From contig NC_079377.1 in the NCBI RefSeq assembly GCF_021018895.1, forward strand, positions 20,810,001-20,874,000: a stretch of DNA of 64,000 bases. The letters run 5' to 3'. Below, in pieces: positions 9,650-21,571 of the stretch; the stretch's first letter is position 1; every line of letters begins with the position of its first letter. The position numbers were made by a program, and so were the translations under genes. The notes beneath the pieces are model-generated. The model ran no database searches. It saw only the letters and a program-made list of their open reading frames with translations, and was not told where the DNA came from. This DNA comes from Seriola aureovittata. Lineage: Eukaryota > Chordata > Actinopteri > Carangiformes > Carangidae.

Positions 9650-12115
9650 AATGAACTGGGGCACTGTTTGATTGAAATGGTGACAAGAAAACAGTTGCCC
9701 ATTTCATAACAAAAGAAGATTGACTCATTGTGTGATTTGGGCTATAACTACATTTATACTGTGCACTTAGCCCAGGTGCCTTGATGAAATCTTTCATAGG
9801 CTCTTCAAAGTGTACAGGTCCACTCCTCTACCAGCCTCTACAAGCTACTGTTACCCAGAAAGAAAGAATGCCCATCTTCTCAAAATAAGCCCATCTCTCT
9901 TTACAATGACACTGAATCACACAAAATCTTCTTGTCCCGTTTAAGTGAACTTATACCACTGCCTGCCCCTGCATTCATTAAAAATGGGCCGGTAGTGATT
10001 TTGAATGAAGCTCTGTGTGTAGCTGTGTGTCTGTGTATCATCTTGTGGTACCATTTTGTGTACAGTATGATGCAGTAGGAATTTTGTATTTGGATGAAGT
10101 TGTGCCCCTATTTACAGTGTGTTTGTTTTCTCTACCTCTTCAAAGGACTTAGCCATGAATATATGTGTTTGTTAAAGATAAATATTGTATTTCAAACATT
10201 TAGACCAAAAACTGTTATTGACATATCTGGGGAAAAAATCTATTTCTTGTGGTAAATAATAATATTTCAAAAACTATTTATTTTTTTTGTACAGTGAACC
10301 ATTTGAAATGTTTTCATATTGTATATTTTGGTAGAAATAACTATAAATGTTGAAATTTTGAATTGATCTATGCAAGAAATCGGACCAACAAAATAATGAA
10401 ATGGTGCAATATAGAGTGAGATTTACATATCATTCTTATCTTTTTGTGTAAGTGTTCTTTGTTTATAATTTAATCCAATTAAAATGGAAAATATTTTTGT
10501 GTGGCAAATAATTGTATTAATTTATTCTAAACTATTAACTGCATAACTTTTATTTCAGAGACACACGTTTTGACAAATCAAGCAATTACTACTGTAAATC
10601 ACTACTATAAAGGAAACAACATGAATGAATCAAGTTTATATATTGTATATGGGAACTTTTAGAGTTCTTTTTTTATGTTTGAGTTTTCAAGGCAACAAAG
10701 GGGAACTTATAGAAATACAAAAATATCATGCTGAACTGCTGGTGCATCACAGACAGCAGATGATGTGACATGGGGAAGAAATCCCAAACAGAATGGTGAT
10801 ATAGGTCGATCACAACAGTTCATCACACTGACAAAACAGTGAACACGACATTTTCTGAATAACAAAAATGAGAATTTGAGTTGACAGTCAGAACAGAAAC
10901 TGAACATTATGATGCTCACCAACCTGCTGCGTGGTGCTATGGTATTGCCTGCAAAATCTGATTAATCTATAGGAAGGAGGAGTGAAAGATATACAACTCC
11001 AGCAGGTTTCTATACTGTAGAGATAGTTTCGCCCTGCAGGACTGCCAGAATCCTGTGGGTGTCATGTTCAAAACTGGAAATTATTCTTTTTTAAAAAAAA
11101 TTTTTTTGTAAAGGTGGGACTCTTGCTCCACTATCCAGAATTATTCAGCACACTACTGCACAACTATATTTACTATTATTGTACTATTACTGCTGGATGG
11201 CATGACTCACACACACTCTCAAAGGGACACCACACAGGGACAAGGTTCATTTTTTCCGCCCTAGTCGCTCTGCAGAAGCTGCTGTTCTAACAGTGGGGCA
11301 CAAATGAAGCACTCTGGTTAAATAAAGTTTCAAAAATTAAAAATAAAGGGTTAGATGTGTATTACATTATAAGTGCTTTTTCATGTCAGCATTTCAACAA
11401 TTATGTTTCAAGTCAAGAAATATCACTGAAATGCTGCACAGCCAATAGTTAGATGTCTAAAATAAAGTTTCCTTTTCAAGTTTGGCCTGTCTGTTTAGCC
11501 CAGTTCAGCCTCAACATGTTATCACTTTAAATCTGTAGATCTCTAAACTGATGATAGTAAATCTGCTACTGCGGCTGTGCTTGCTTCCTCCAGAAAAAAA
11601 GATCACCTTTTCCGCATTGGGCTACATGCACTACCCACTACTGCTGTAACTAGAGTTTATAAAATTTATTCAGTACCCCCTCCTTCTATTACTACTCATA
11701 ATACATGTAGTAATAGAAGTAGGAAGAACTACCGCTGTAGTAGAAACTTCTACTGCCAGAGTCAGCAGTAGTTTCTGCTTCAGTCCAAACATTTTCTTTA
11801 GGAAATGTACAATTGTTTAGATTTTCTTTTCAGCCCAGCTCTGCTGTACCTTTAAAGCCACTTAAAATCTGTCTATGGCTTGCAACACTTAGCATGGATT
11901 TAGTGCCTGTCCATGAGGTAAAGTCTGTGCTATTGATGAACCGACTTAGTGCGGTAGGGATTACATGAAATGAAGTCCATCTGCCAGTTGTGTACATTGA
12001 GGTTCAGAGTGAACAGACAGTAGACTATATGTACTATAAAAGAGGCCCGGACGCAGTATAGTGAAAACAACAGCAGGGGGAGCACAAGCACAAACCTGTT
12101 CAGGAGGTAAAAATA
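9650..12115. other. Intergenic region between cnrip1 and ppp3r1
   Basis: AT-rich sequence without recognisable exons. It contains a 13-bp-arm hairpin at 11683-11719 and is otherwise unremarkable. Small open frames on both strands (such as 10707-10922 minus and 11577-11771 plus) are not supported by homology or splice signals. Confidence 0.5.
11683..11719. repeat. Hairpin with perfect 13-bp arms
   Basis: CTTCTATTACTAC at 11683-11695 pairs exactly with GTAGTAATAGAAG at 11707-11719 across an 11-nt loop. It sits in a 200-bp stretch with many further GTAG/CTAC words, suggesting a MITE tip or an expressed hairpin. Confidence 0.85.
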
Positions 12116-12116
12116 T

Positions 12117-12140
12117 AAATAAATAAATAAATAAATAAAT
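12117..12140. repeat. (AAAT)n microsatellite
   Basis: Six tandem tetranucleotide copies about 370 bp upstream of the ppp3r1 start codon. Confidence 0.95.
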
Positions 12141-12179
12141 ATAACCTGTAGTTCCCGGATGTACAGTACTGCTGCACCT

Positions 12180-12489
12180 CCCCCCTTCGCTCCTTCTCTC
12201 CTCCCCTCCGCCACCGCCTGCTTGTCAAACCGAGCCTCCTCCTCCGCTTACTGTCCCCTCCCAGCGGGTCTCCCTCCCTTTGCACTGCAGTGAAAACCTC
12301 TGTAAAGGAGAGAGAGACGGAGAAGAGAGCCTGAAGCTGAGTATAAAGCCAGGCCGAGACCTCACACAGCACAGCAAACGTGTTTTTTTTGTATTTCTCG
12401 CCTCAGCTCGGCGGCCTACAGAGTGTCCCCTGTTGTAGCCTACCTCTTTTCCGTTCACATCGCCTGGATTTCATCATCCGACCTGCAAG
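12180..12489 (+). promoter_or_regulatory. ppp3r1: ppp3r1 core promoter and 5'UTR
   Basis: A pyrimidine- and GC-rich block with CCTCC/CCCTCC (Sp/KLF-like) words runs into a TATA-like element, TATAAAG, at 12342-12348. This places a likely transcription start near 12370-12380 and a 5'UTR of about 115 nt before the ATG at 12490. Confidence 0.5.
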
Positions 12490-15400
12490 ATGGTAAGCGG
12501 CAACTGCTCCTATTTTCATACCTCCGCCGACTGGTAAACACACCAGTGGGCAGGCCTGCGCTTTAATGTGTCGAAGAATGTGGCGTTTTGACAGGTTGTT
12601 TTTCGTGGTGAGCGCTTTGCTTTGAGTTTGTAGTCGACAACGTAGAGCTCTGGCGAGAAGGAAATGCTTTTCTCACCCACTTTTGGCTCCTTGTCGCGCT
12701 CTCTGTGCAATACCCCGGGGCTGACAGTAGCCTAAAGCCTGTGGCCCAGATATTTCTTATCCCTTCTCGGCATAGCCTACACTCTTATTAGCAACGAGGC
12801 CTGTGCAAATTAGTTTTCGTGACAAAAATACACGCTTATTAGGCCCAGGGTTGGAACTAATTGTGGCATATTTTACACACCAGGCAGGGAAATGTAACGT
12901 CCGCTCAAAGTTACGGCTTTGCACTAATATTCTTTCTGCACTTAACGTATAATGTTATTTATCTCAATATGTTGTTGTGTGTGTTGCATGGCGCTTTGTT
13001 GATAGTTGCAACATTGTTTCATTGGAACTCTTAAGCTTCAATGAAAAGGACGAAGCTACATTTGTTTCTAGTTACAGCAGTTCTAGAACTAGAGGAAGCT
13101 GTCACACCAGGCCACAGGATTGGCTTGTGCTGCCCTAATTAATTGGTTAGTAGCCTATATATGTGTATGTATACATATCTATATGTATAAATGTATATAT
13201 CCATGTAGTTACCCATAGGAGTGGATCTCAGCAGTGTCCAGTACTGAATCCTTCTTCAACAGTTAATGTTGTCAGTAACCAATTGCAAGGGCGCAGTGAG
13301 AAATTTTGAGTTCTATGCACAGACTTAAGCCCCTTGTCCCTCCATTCACTGCCCTCTCATACCCACAATCTATTTCCATCCAACGATATATCTAAAACTC
13401 CTCTTCACATCCATTTTCTGATCAGTTATAGTTGTCATAGCACAGAAATTGGCAGTTGCAGCCATTTGTTCATTAGCAATGACCTGTTACTCTTTTGTTA
13501 TTATCTAGACAGGTACAAAAGCCAAATAGTATTCCTGGTTCAAGTTTGTTTGAGGTAAAATCATTGTCGTTGTCATTGTTGTTCCATCATGTCTTGAAGA
13601 AACTTTTTTTGCTTTGGGTTTTGTAGGTTTTGGTTGTTCAAACCTCTTTCTCAGTAGAAGATTCAAATGTCAATATTGACATGATTAAGTGTCCAAACTA
13701 GAGCTAGGCCGATAAATCTGCTGGGCCGGCTGATAGCTTAGCTTATTGCAGTGGTATACGTGCAGCATATGTCAGTAACAAGAAATGTTAGCGATATGGC
13801 ATTTAGAAACCGTGTCAACATTAGATAGCAAGTCCAAGTGACAATTTTATTTTTCATCTGTGAAAATTTCTGCTTAGTATATGTCTTGGCCACAAGTCTA
13901 TATCACCAAAATGAAGAGGTCTGTATTGGATCCCTGTCAACCTTTTCAGACATCGATATAGGTATTGAATTTAAAGACACAATATTGGTCAGTCTATTTT
14001 GCAATTAAAATGTCAACAAATGTCACTTAAATTTTGGTTGTTTTTTTCTTTCTTTTTAATTTTCCAGAAATCTCTTAAAAGTTCTGGTTTTTAACATTCA
14101 TATTTCATGTCTCAGTGTGTAACATTTGGGCATTGATTTGTTACCAGTGACTCTAGTAGTGTGTACTTTGAATCTGCATCGTTAGGACTGATGCCACAGA
14201 CTGTGAATTCACTCGGAGCCCGATCTAAGGAGCAGGTTTACTGATATCTCGATATAGCTGCTGAGTGAAACCTCAAATGGACTAGGCCCCTGGCTAGTTA
14301 ACTGCAGCATATGCAGTATCATGAGCTCATGCATTGTGATTCAAGGTTACTGTTCCTGAGGTTATGTTTTGCACATTATGGTGCATAAAGCATGCAAATG
14401 AAAATACAAATAAACACATAAACCCCACACAAGAGCCAGGAATTAAGAGCATTATCCTCTGTCCATGACACAGCATTATAAAAAAAAACAAAAAAAAACA
14501 GTAACAATGGCTTTTTGACTTCTCAATAATAAATTAATTAACCAGAGAAAGGTAAACTAAATATACTCAGAACTGTGTTACATTTGCCCCGCAGCAGTCT
14601 CAGCTCTCTGCCAGAGGGTAGAAACTCAGGGCATGCATGTCCTACAGACAGCGTGCCAACCTATAGCCCATCATAATGTATTCTTCTCAGCTTCAGGGGG
14701 AGGTTGGGGGCAGGGATACACCGTTGCTTAAGCATGTAGTGGAATGATCTGACGCTAAGGGGACCATATGCTGCCTAGCAATCAAGCGCCACCCACATAA
14801 GGATTGAGCCGTAGCTAATGTAAAAGAGATAAAAGCCACAGTGAACCACCAGCAGAAGTGATGATCAACACTACGTGATCCACAGTGCACTTCCAACCAG
14901 CCCACTCAGTGTGGATTTATTCTCCTCACTGGCCGTTACATTGCTGCAGTCCTCGGCTTGCACTGGAGCCAGCGCAGGCCAAACTCAAACTGTAGTCAGT
15001 TTTGTCAGTAAACATCTATTTGCCTGGTGTGTCAGCCTCTGTGTGCAGTGAATAGAGAAATTGAACGGGAGATAAAATTCATGAAAGACTTTTTAGGAGG
15101 GCCAACAAAGTTAGAAAGGTCAAAAGGGATCATGACTGGTTAAATAAATTCTAGACACTGATGCTGATGCAGGAGGTGATGAGGGTGTTTAAAAAGCTAC
15201 ATCACAACATACACCGCCTGTTGGCGAGAAGCAGAATCTATTGATTTAAATCACCAAAATAAGTGTCTCTCTATTTCTGCCTCATCAGCATCCAAGGCAT
15301 CGAATGCACTGTACATAATTAATACCTAAAAGTGCATTTTGCACGCTGTCAATCGATCCATTATATTAGAGTATGGAGCATTAACGTAATTGGCTAATGC

Positions 15401-18400
15401 TGGTTGAATGGAGGACTCTAGCCAGGAGGGAAAAGTTTGCCAAACCCCAATGCCTATCACGGCCAAATATTCACTCCTTTCCAGAATGTTAAAGTATTGA
15501 CATTTTCGTGTAAAAATATGGGATATTATGTGAAAAATATAGGGACGTTAGTAGATGTTGATTCCAGCCTTGTAAATTATAATTTAAGGTTTGGAGCATT
15601 CATTGACAAAACAAGCCCTTTGAGCACCTTTTGTCATTTGTTAAACAAAATTGTTTAGTGAGTTAATGAGCTGTATAATAAAGGAATCAGAAATGTGTCA
15701 GTTGCAGCCTTAAATGATGTCCTGCACTTATCGTTGTGCTTTGTCCACTGGGACCTTTTTATGTCACAGCATTCGTCAGTGTGTCCCGGCCCTGGTGACT
15801 CCGAGATGAATTCCCGTATTGGGGAACAGTCCATTATTGAGCTGTTAGCTAAAGATGACGATTGATTGTTCTCATGTTCTCAGCAGTTGGTAAATATAGT
15901 ATGTCTTCATCACCTCTGGGGTAGTGCATAAGAAGATTTAGGCATTGTTTGTATTCATGGCATTATGGGGCCTGAAAAACCCTTTGTAGGTAAGTCCAAG
16001 ACGGGGATAGAAATGGCTGAGAGGATTAGCCCTGCCAGAGCTCCTTCAGGCAGTAAAGATTTTGGTAATTATTTTCATATTTGCACTTGACTCCTAAATC
16101 TGGTACAGATCCTTGACACACACAGAAATACACACAGATCCGATGCACGTTAAAGTATGCAAGCGCACCTGATCAGGCATCATCACAAAACAAGAACTAA
16201 AAAAGGTGAGAGATGTTGCTTTGAGGAACAAGAGGAGAGTAACTAAATATCTGTGCAAAGAGACAGATGACTGTAAACTTGTAGCAGCGTATTTTAATTC
16301 TTGCACGTATCCTCGATGGCTTCTCTTCTGGGTAATAGTGGAAGGTTATTAGTGATATTGCGCGTTCAGCTGGTTATTGGCCTGGGCTTTGCCTGCTGTA
16401 CAGAGTTGGGCTGAAAAATGGAGGGGTGAACTCTATTTAAAGACCAGTCTGAAAGCACAGCACAGCACGGCTCGGCTCTGCTCTGCACTCTGCTGTGACT
16501 CTGGAGGGTTGAGTGTGTTTATCATAACGTTCGGCTATATGGCGAGCTTGATACTTGCAGACACATTCGTGTGGAGGAGGGGAGTCTTCTGATCCCTGAA
16601 CTAATGGAGCAAGGAAGAGAAGCGGGGAGAACGCGCGCAACATAAACTGACTTGAATGCGCTATCCTCAAAAATAATGAGTCAGTAACATGCATTGTGTG
16701 GAAAAGCAAGTCCGACACACAGATGTTTTAAATGGCCCATTGTTTTAATTGATTTCCCATGTGCACACGCACATACCAGAGTTGCTCTTTAGATGGCCTG
16801 CAGTTTATAGTGGCCAGTCATTTTGGCCCCTCACAAGTAAGAGGCCTAGAAAACCTATAAAATGCTCAGTATTTTTCCTTAAAAAAACAACTGAAACAGC
16901 TGATTATAATTGTTCTCAATAAGTTCTGTCAATTGACCTAATCAAGTAATTGTTTCAGTACAACTGTATTTGCTTTCTGAGGTATCCTGTAGTTTCATTG
17001 CAGGTTTATTGACATGTGATCACAAATAACTCCTGCTGTTACTTTGGATACTGAAGTGAAAGACTGCTCCAGCATTCAGTATGTTTTTCTTTTAGATATT
17101 ATCAGCCCATCTCACTCACAACTGAATGTGTCAATACAGCGAACAGCTGGCTTACATACAATCATAAGACAGCAGTGTTGCCTGTTGACACCCTTGGCCA
17201 TGTTTGTTCAGCAGATTTTCTATTCGCAAAATTATTTTTTTTTCTAAGTCAAGTACAATAAACATTGAGATTTGACTTGTTGGCATCAGTACAGACACGT
17301 ATTGGAAACAGAGTGTAATAGTACACATCAATAAGCCTAGTACAAGGAGGACAGACTCTTGGATAACATGCATGGTTAGACCATAAATACACTCAGGTCT
17401 GCAGATTTTTGAGGCTGAATTGGATGTTTGTCCTCATGTCTGTCAGTTCATCGATTGTCCTGTTAATGCGCAATATCTCATCATTATTTAATTAATAATT
17501 ATGATACATTTGTAGGGTTTATGCAAGTCATCGCTTCAGCATGTTGTAGGTTGCCCTTGCTGCACTCAGAGGAAACCACAGTGTTTAAATGTCTATATTA
17601 TGTGAGTTTCAGATAAGTAAGCAAATGTGCAGAGGCCTTAAAGTTAGCAAAGCAGTCTTTATATCAGAACTTTGCTTGTTTGATCAGCACATTTGAACAG
17701 AGAAGTGAATGAAATGTGGTGGCTGCTGCTCTCTGCCACTGCTGAGTCGGATGACCATAGTGTCGTCTGCAAACTTCAGGAGTTTAACAGCTGGGTCCTT
17801 GGAGGTGCAGTCTTTAGCATAGAGGGAGAGGAGACGTCCACCAGCTTCACCTGCTGTCCGGCTTGTCAGGAATCTGGTGATCCACTGACGGATGGCGGGG
17901 GAGACAGTGAGCTGGGAGAGTTTGGAGTGATGGTGTTTAGTGCCGAGCTGAAGTCCCCAAAACATTATGTCCCTGGGTAGTCAAGGTGTTGCATGATGTA
18001 GTGCAGTCCTGTGTTGACTGAGTCATCCACAGACCTTCCCAATAGACTAACTGCAGAGGGTCCAGCAGATGTAGTGTGACATTCTTCAGACCTCCACAAG
18101 ACTTTCCAGGTTCGTGAGAAATGGTGAAAATCTATCTGTAGTGAACTGCCTGATGTTAAGCAGTTCTTCTCCGGTGAAATTAATCTGGTTTGAGTAACCG
18201 AAAACAAAGAGAATAAACAAAAACATAGTACCAGTGAGTGCTGTACAATGGCTGCCATCTTAGCCAACTTAGTCTGCAGCCCCATGAACCGTACTCCCCA
18301 GTCTTTCATGTTATGACTGGGTTCTGCAGGTCTATAATTAGCTTTTTTGGTCAGCCGTAGTGTTGCTGCTGAACCAGCGATGATGCCAGACTCTTCGTTA

Positions 18401-21400
18401 TGCAAAATGTGTTTTGTGTGCTAAGGACTAATTGATTCTGAATGAAGCATGCATTATTGATGAGCCAACATGAGTCTCTCTCTCTTTCTCTTTTTGCCTC
18501 TTTTCCTCTAAGTGTATGCAAGATCCTTATTTGCTTTATACATTTCTTTTTCTTTTGCTGTATTTTGACAATCGCCCCCATCTGATATGCTCCATTAGCA
18601 TCTACGTTAAGAGGCAGCTCAACAAGAGCTGCATGAAGTGGTTTATTGCAGAAGACATGACAAGAGTTACTCCTGACCCCACGTTAGTCACACCAGGAAC
18701 CTAAGGAAGGCCTTAGAGAGTAAACCTGTAATCCTCAACGCCAAATCTGCTTTGCTGTAAGTCTCTTTATCTCCGGGGACCCTACAGCCAGCACTGAAGC
18801 AACAGTTCACATCGGGGACGTAGTTGAGAGTATGCACACCCAACACGCATTTACACACCATTTTGTTTAGGTAATTATTCATTTACCTTTGTAAGCTAAG
18901 ATACATTTATCATCGTATTTCATCAGTTAGGTAACAAACATTTTAAAGTGGTTGTTAGCCATGACTGTTTGAACAGTGACTCTGATTTTTTTCCGATTGT
19001 CCATCCACTCATGGATGCAAATTTTCTTCTTTTAACTCTTCATCTTTTAGATTTGATTTTATTCTATATTTATCTTTATCTTCCTGGTTGCGTTAGTCGT
19101 GAAGCTGTGCATCTGATTCCTCACAACACTCAGTTCATGGTTCTTTTTATTGTTGATATTGTTTTATAGTTAATCTTGTTCCGTGATTAGCTTATGATAA
19201 TTTAGCCAAAACTGACAAATTGACTAGTCAATGAAAGTTAAAATAGATTTGCAGTCCCCTCAGCTCTACCTGGAGAGGTCCACCCTGCAGTAGTATCTCC
19301 AAATCTTACAATAGATGCAAAACTTTAGGGTCACTAGTATCTTTCTCTATCGTTCTTTAATTAATTGTTTACTTTTTGAGATACATGTCATATTGCATTG
19401 ATATTCTGCATGCATATTTTTGGATCGGTTGCCATATAGCAGTTAATGAAACCCCAGTGGGTGGCCATATAAAGCTAGACGCAGTGTAGCTTAAATTAAC
19501 TCTGATGTACATTATGAACTTTGAATCCAACTCTTCCTTATTTATCTGCTGAAAATGGTAACTGTTTCATGTATAGGACTCCCAGTTTCCTAGTCTCCAT
19601 TTCTAGATGTGTGACATATTTTACGACAGCTGAGGCCGAGGTGCTGCCTGGACTTGTGTCCTTACCTACTATTTCTGCATGACCTATTTGTGACCACCAG
19701 ACAAGATAAATCAAAGTCAAAGGCTGAGTGAAGCGCAATCAAGTATGCTAACCGTGTGGCACTGGTCATGCAGGTTATCACAACCATGCAGTGAATGACA
19801 TACCTGTGTTTTCACTGACTTCACTGACTCACTAAAACTCATTTTACAGTAGAAGTAAAATACAACAATGAATTATTTTTCTTTAGTCCACACCAAAGGG
19901 ACCAAAATAAAGGTGTGAACGAGTCTCATATAGCAGGGTGAGGGTGCATTCACAGCCTGTCCTTGAACTTGAGGACACTGGTTCAAGGCCTTGAATCCAA
20001 AATCCAGCTGAAGTGTCATTTAGGAAGTCAGTGTGCCTACAGCTCTCTCCGTGCCACTCAGTAGCAGAGCGATCTCTGTGTAGAAGAGCAAACAAAAGGA
20101 TTTTTTCCCTACAGGGATCAATAAAGTATCACATTGTCACTATTACCCACTGAGCCACACAGGCAATGGGACACCCAACCCCAGTAATGGTGGAGTCATG
20201 TGTTACGCATTGAGCTACACCAGAATTCAATCTTTGAAAGTGGCGGTGCCCAGCCTCTGTCGAGCTGTTGTTCCATAGAGGAAAACCATGTGTATGTCAG
20301 CCTCAGATCACTGCACCATGGGCTGACTCCACTCTCCTGATACGGTGTCAAATGCTAAGTCGCTCTCCTGGCTAATCCCGTGTCACCTCTTTCTCCTCGC
20401 TGCTCTTAAAATACCACAACTTCTCTCGGCTAAGTCTGCTGTTATGAGGTAGCACAACGACAAGCCAGCACATGACATAACTAGCACTAGCTTTTTTTCT
20501 TGTCAGTTCAGTGCGTTAGCGTGTATCTGTGTGTCACTGTGAGCAAATGACAAGAGTAGTACTTGTACTGACTGTCACAAGGCGTTGGTAGTGTAAAGTT
20601 ATATAATATAAGTTAATATAAAGTTGTGTTTATTGCATTAATGCTGGCAAACAAGCAAACCAGTCAAAGGTCACTGAGCCCATCACCTTCTCTGGTTGTC
20701 ATGCCATTTACAAGCACTTGAAGAAGGACTGTCATAAGAGAATAATCTCAGTTCTTGACTTGTTGTCAAATGGCAAAATTCATCCTTGAATCCACTAAAT
20801 CAAAGATGTTATATTTTGTTTAGGTTTCATTTCCACCCTTACATTTATTTCTCTACAGTTTGTTTACATGACGAATGAGATTTTTCTTAGCTTTTTGCGT
20901 GTGGTTGTTTGGTACAATGTAAGTTCAAATGTCACTGCTTTTGGCCAGGAGTTTTAAACGTTGCAATCAAACATCTCCACCCCAGACTTCAATTCCTCCC
21001 TTCTGTGTTTTTCTTTAAAGACCCTGTGTACACAATTGGCAGATTTCTTACTTTGGTGATTTCTAGTGGTAGCATCAATAGAAACGCTGCTTGTAGCGTT
21101 GCTTATTTTCACATGAAGAGGGGCTTTAAATCCAACTTAGTTGATCAGCAGCTGCAGTCAGTAGTCAGTATCCTCGACAAAAGTCCTTCTCTGGACTTCT
21201 CTACAGGAAGCTTAAACAGAGCTGCCAGTTCGCATGTCCAGTTTGCCAAGCGCAGCCTCAGTTTGGCATTCCTTGATGGAGCTGCAGGACAATTGTGGTC
21301 GATGGCTCGCTGGCCCAGGGCATCTCTCTCTCTCTCTCTCTCTCTCAGATGTAGGATCCCCACTCTGTCACCCCCTCCTCTCTGCAACAGGGACTCCTCA

Positions 21401-21522
21401 CTGGCTCCCATGTGAGCGTTCAGCCTCACCCTGCCAGCAATCAGACTCAGGCTCAGTGGGCACTGCAGTGTTGGATGGGGCAGGGATGCGGATGTGACTG
21501 TTGAACATGAGCCAATAACACA

Positions 21523-21571
<49 letters not shown>

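Noticed and set aside
20909..21415. 168-codon plus-strand open frame in ppp3r1 intron 1
   Set aside because: It runs through a CT microsatellite giving Ser-Leu repeats and matches no known family. Its length alone is compatible with chance in 64 kb.
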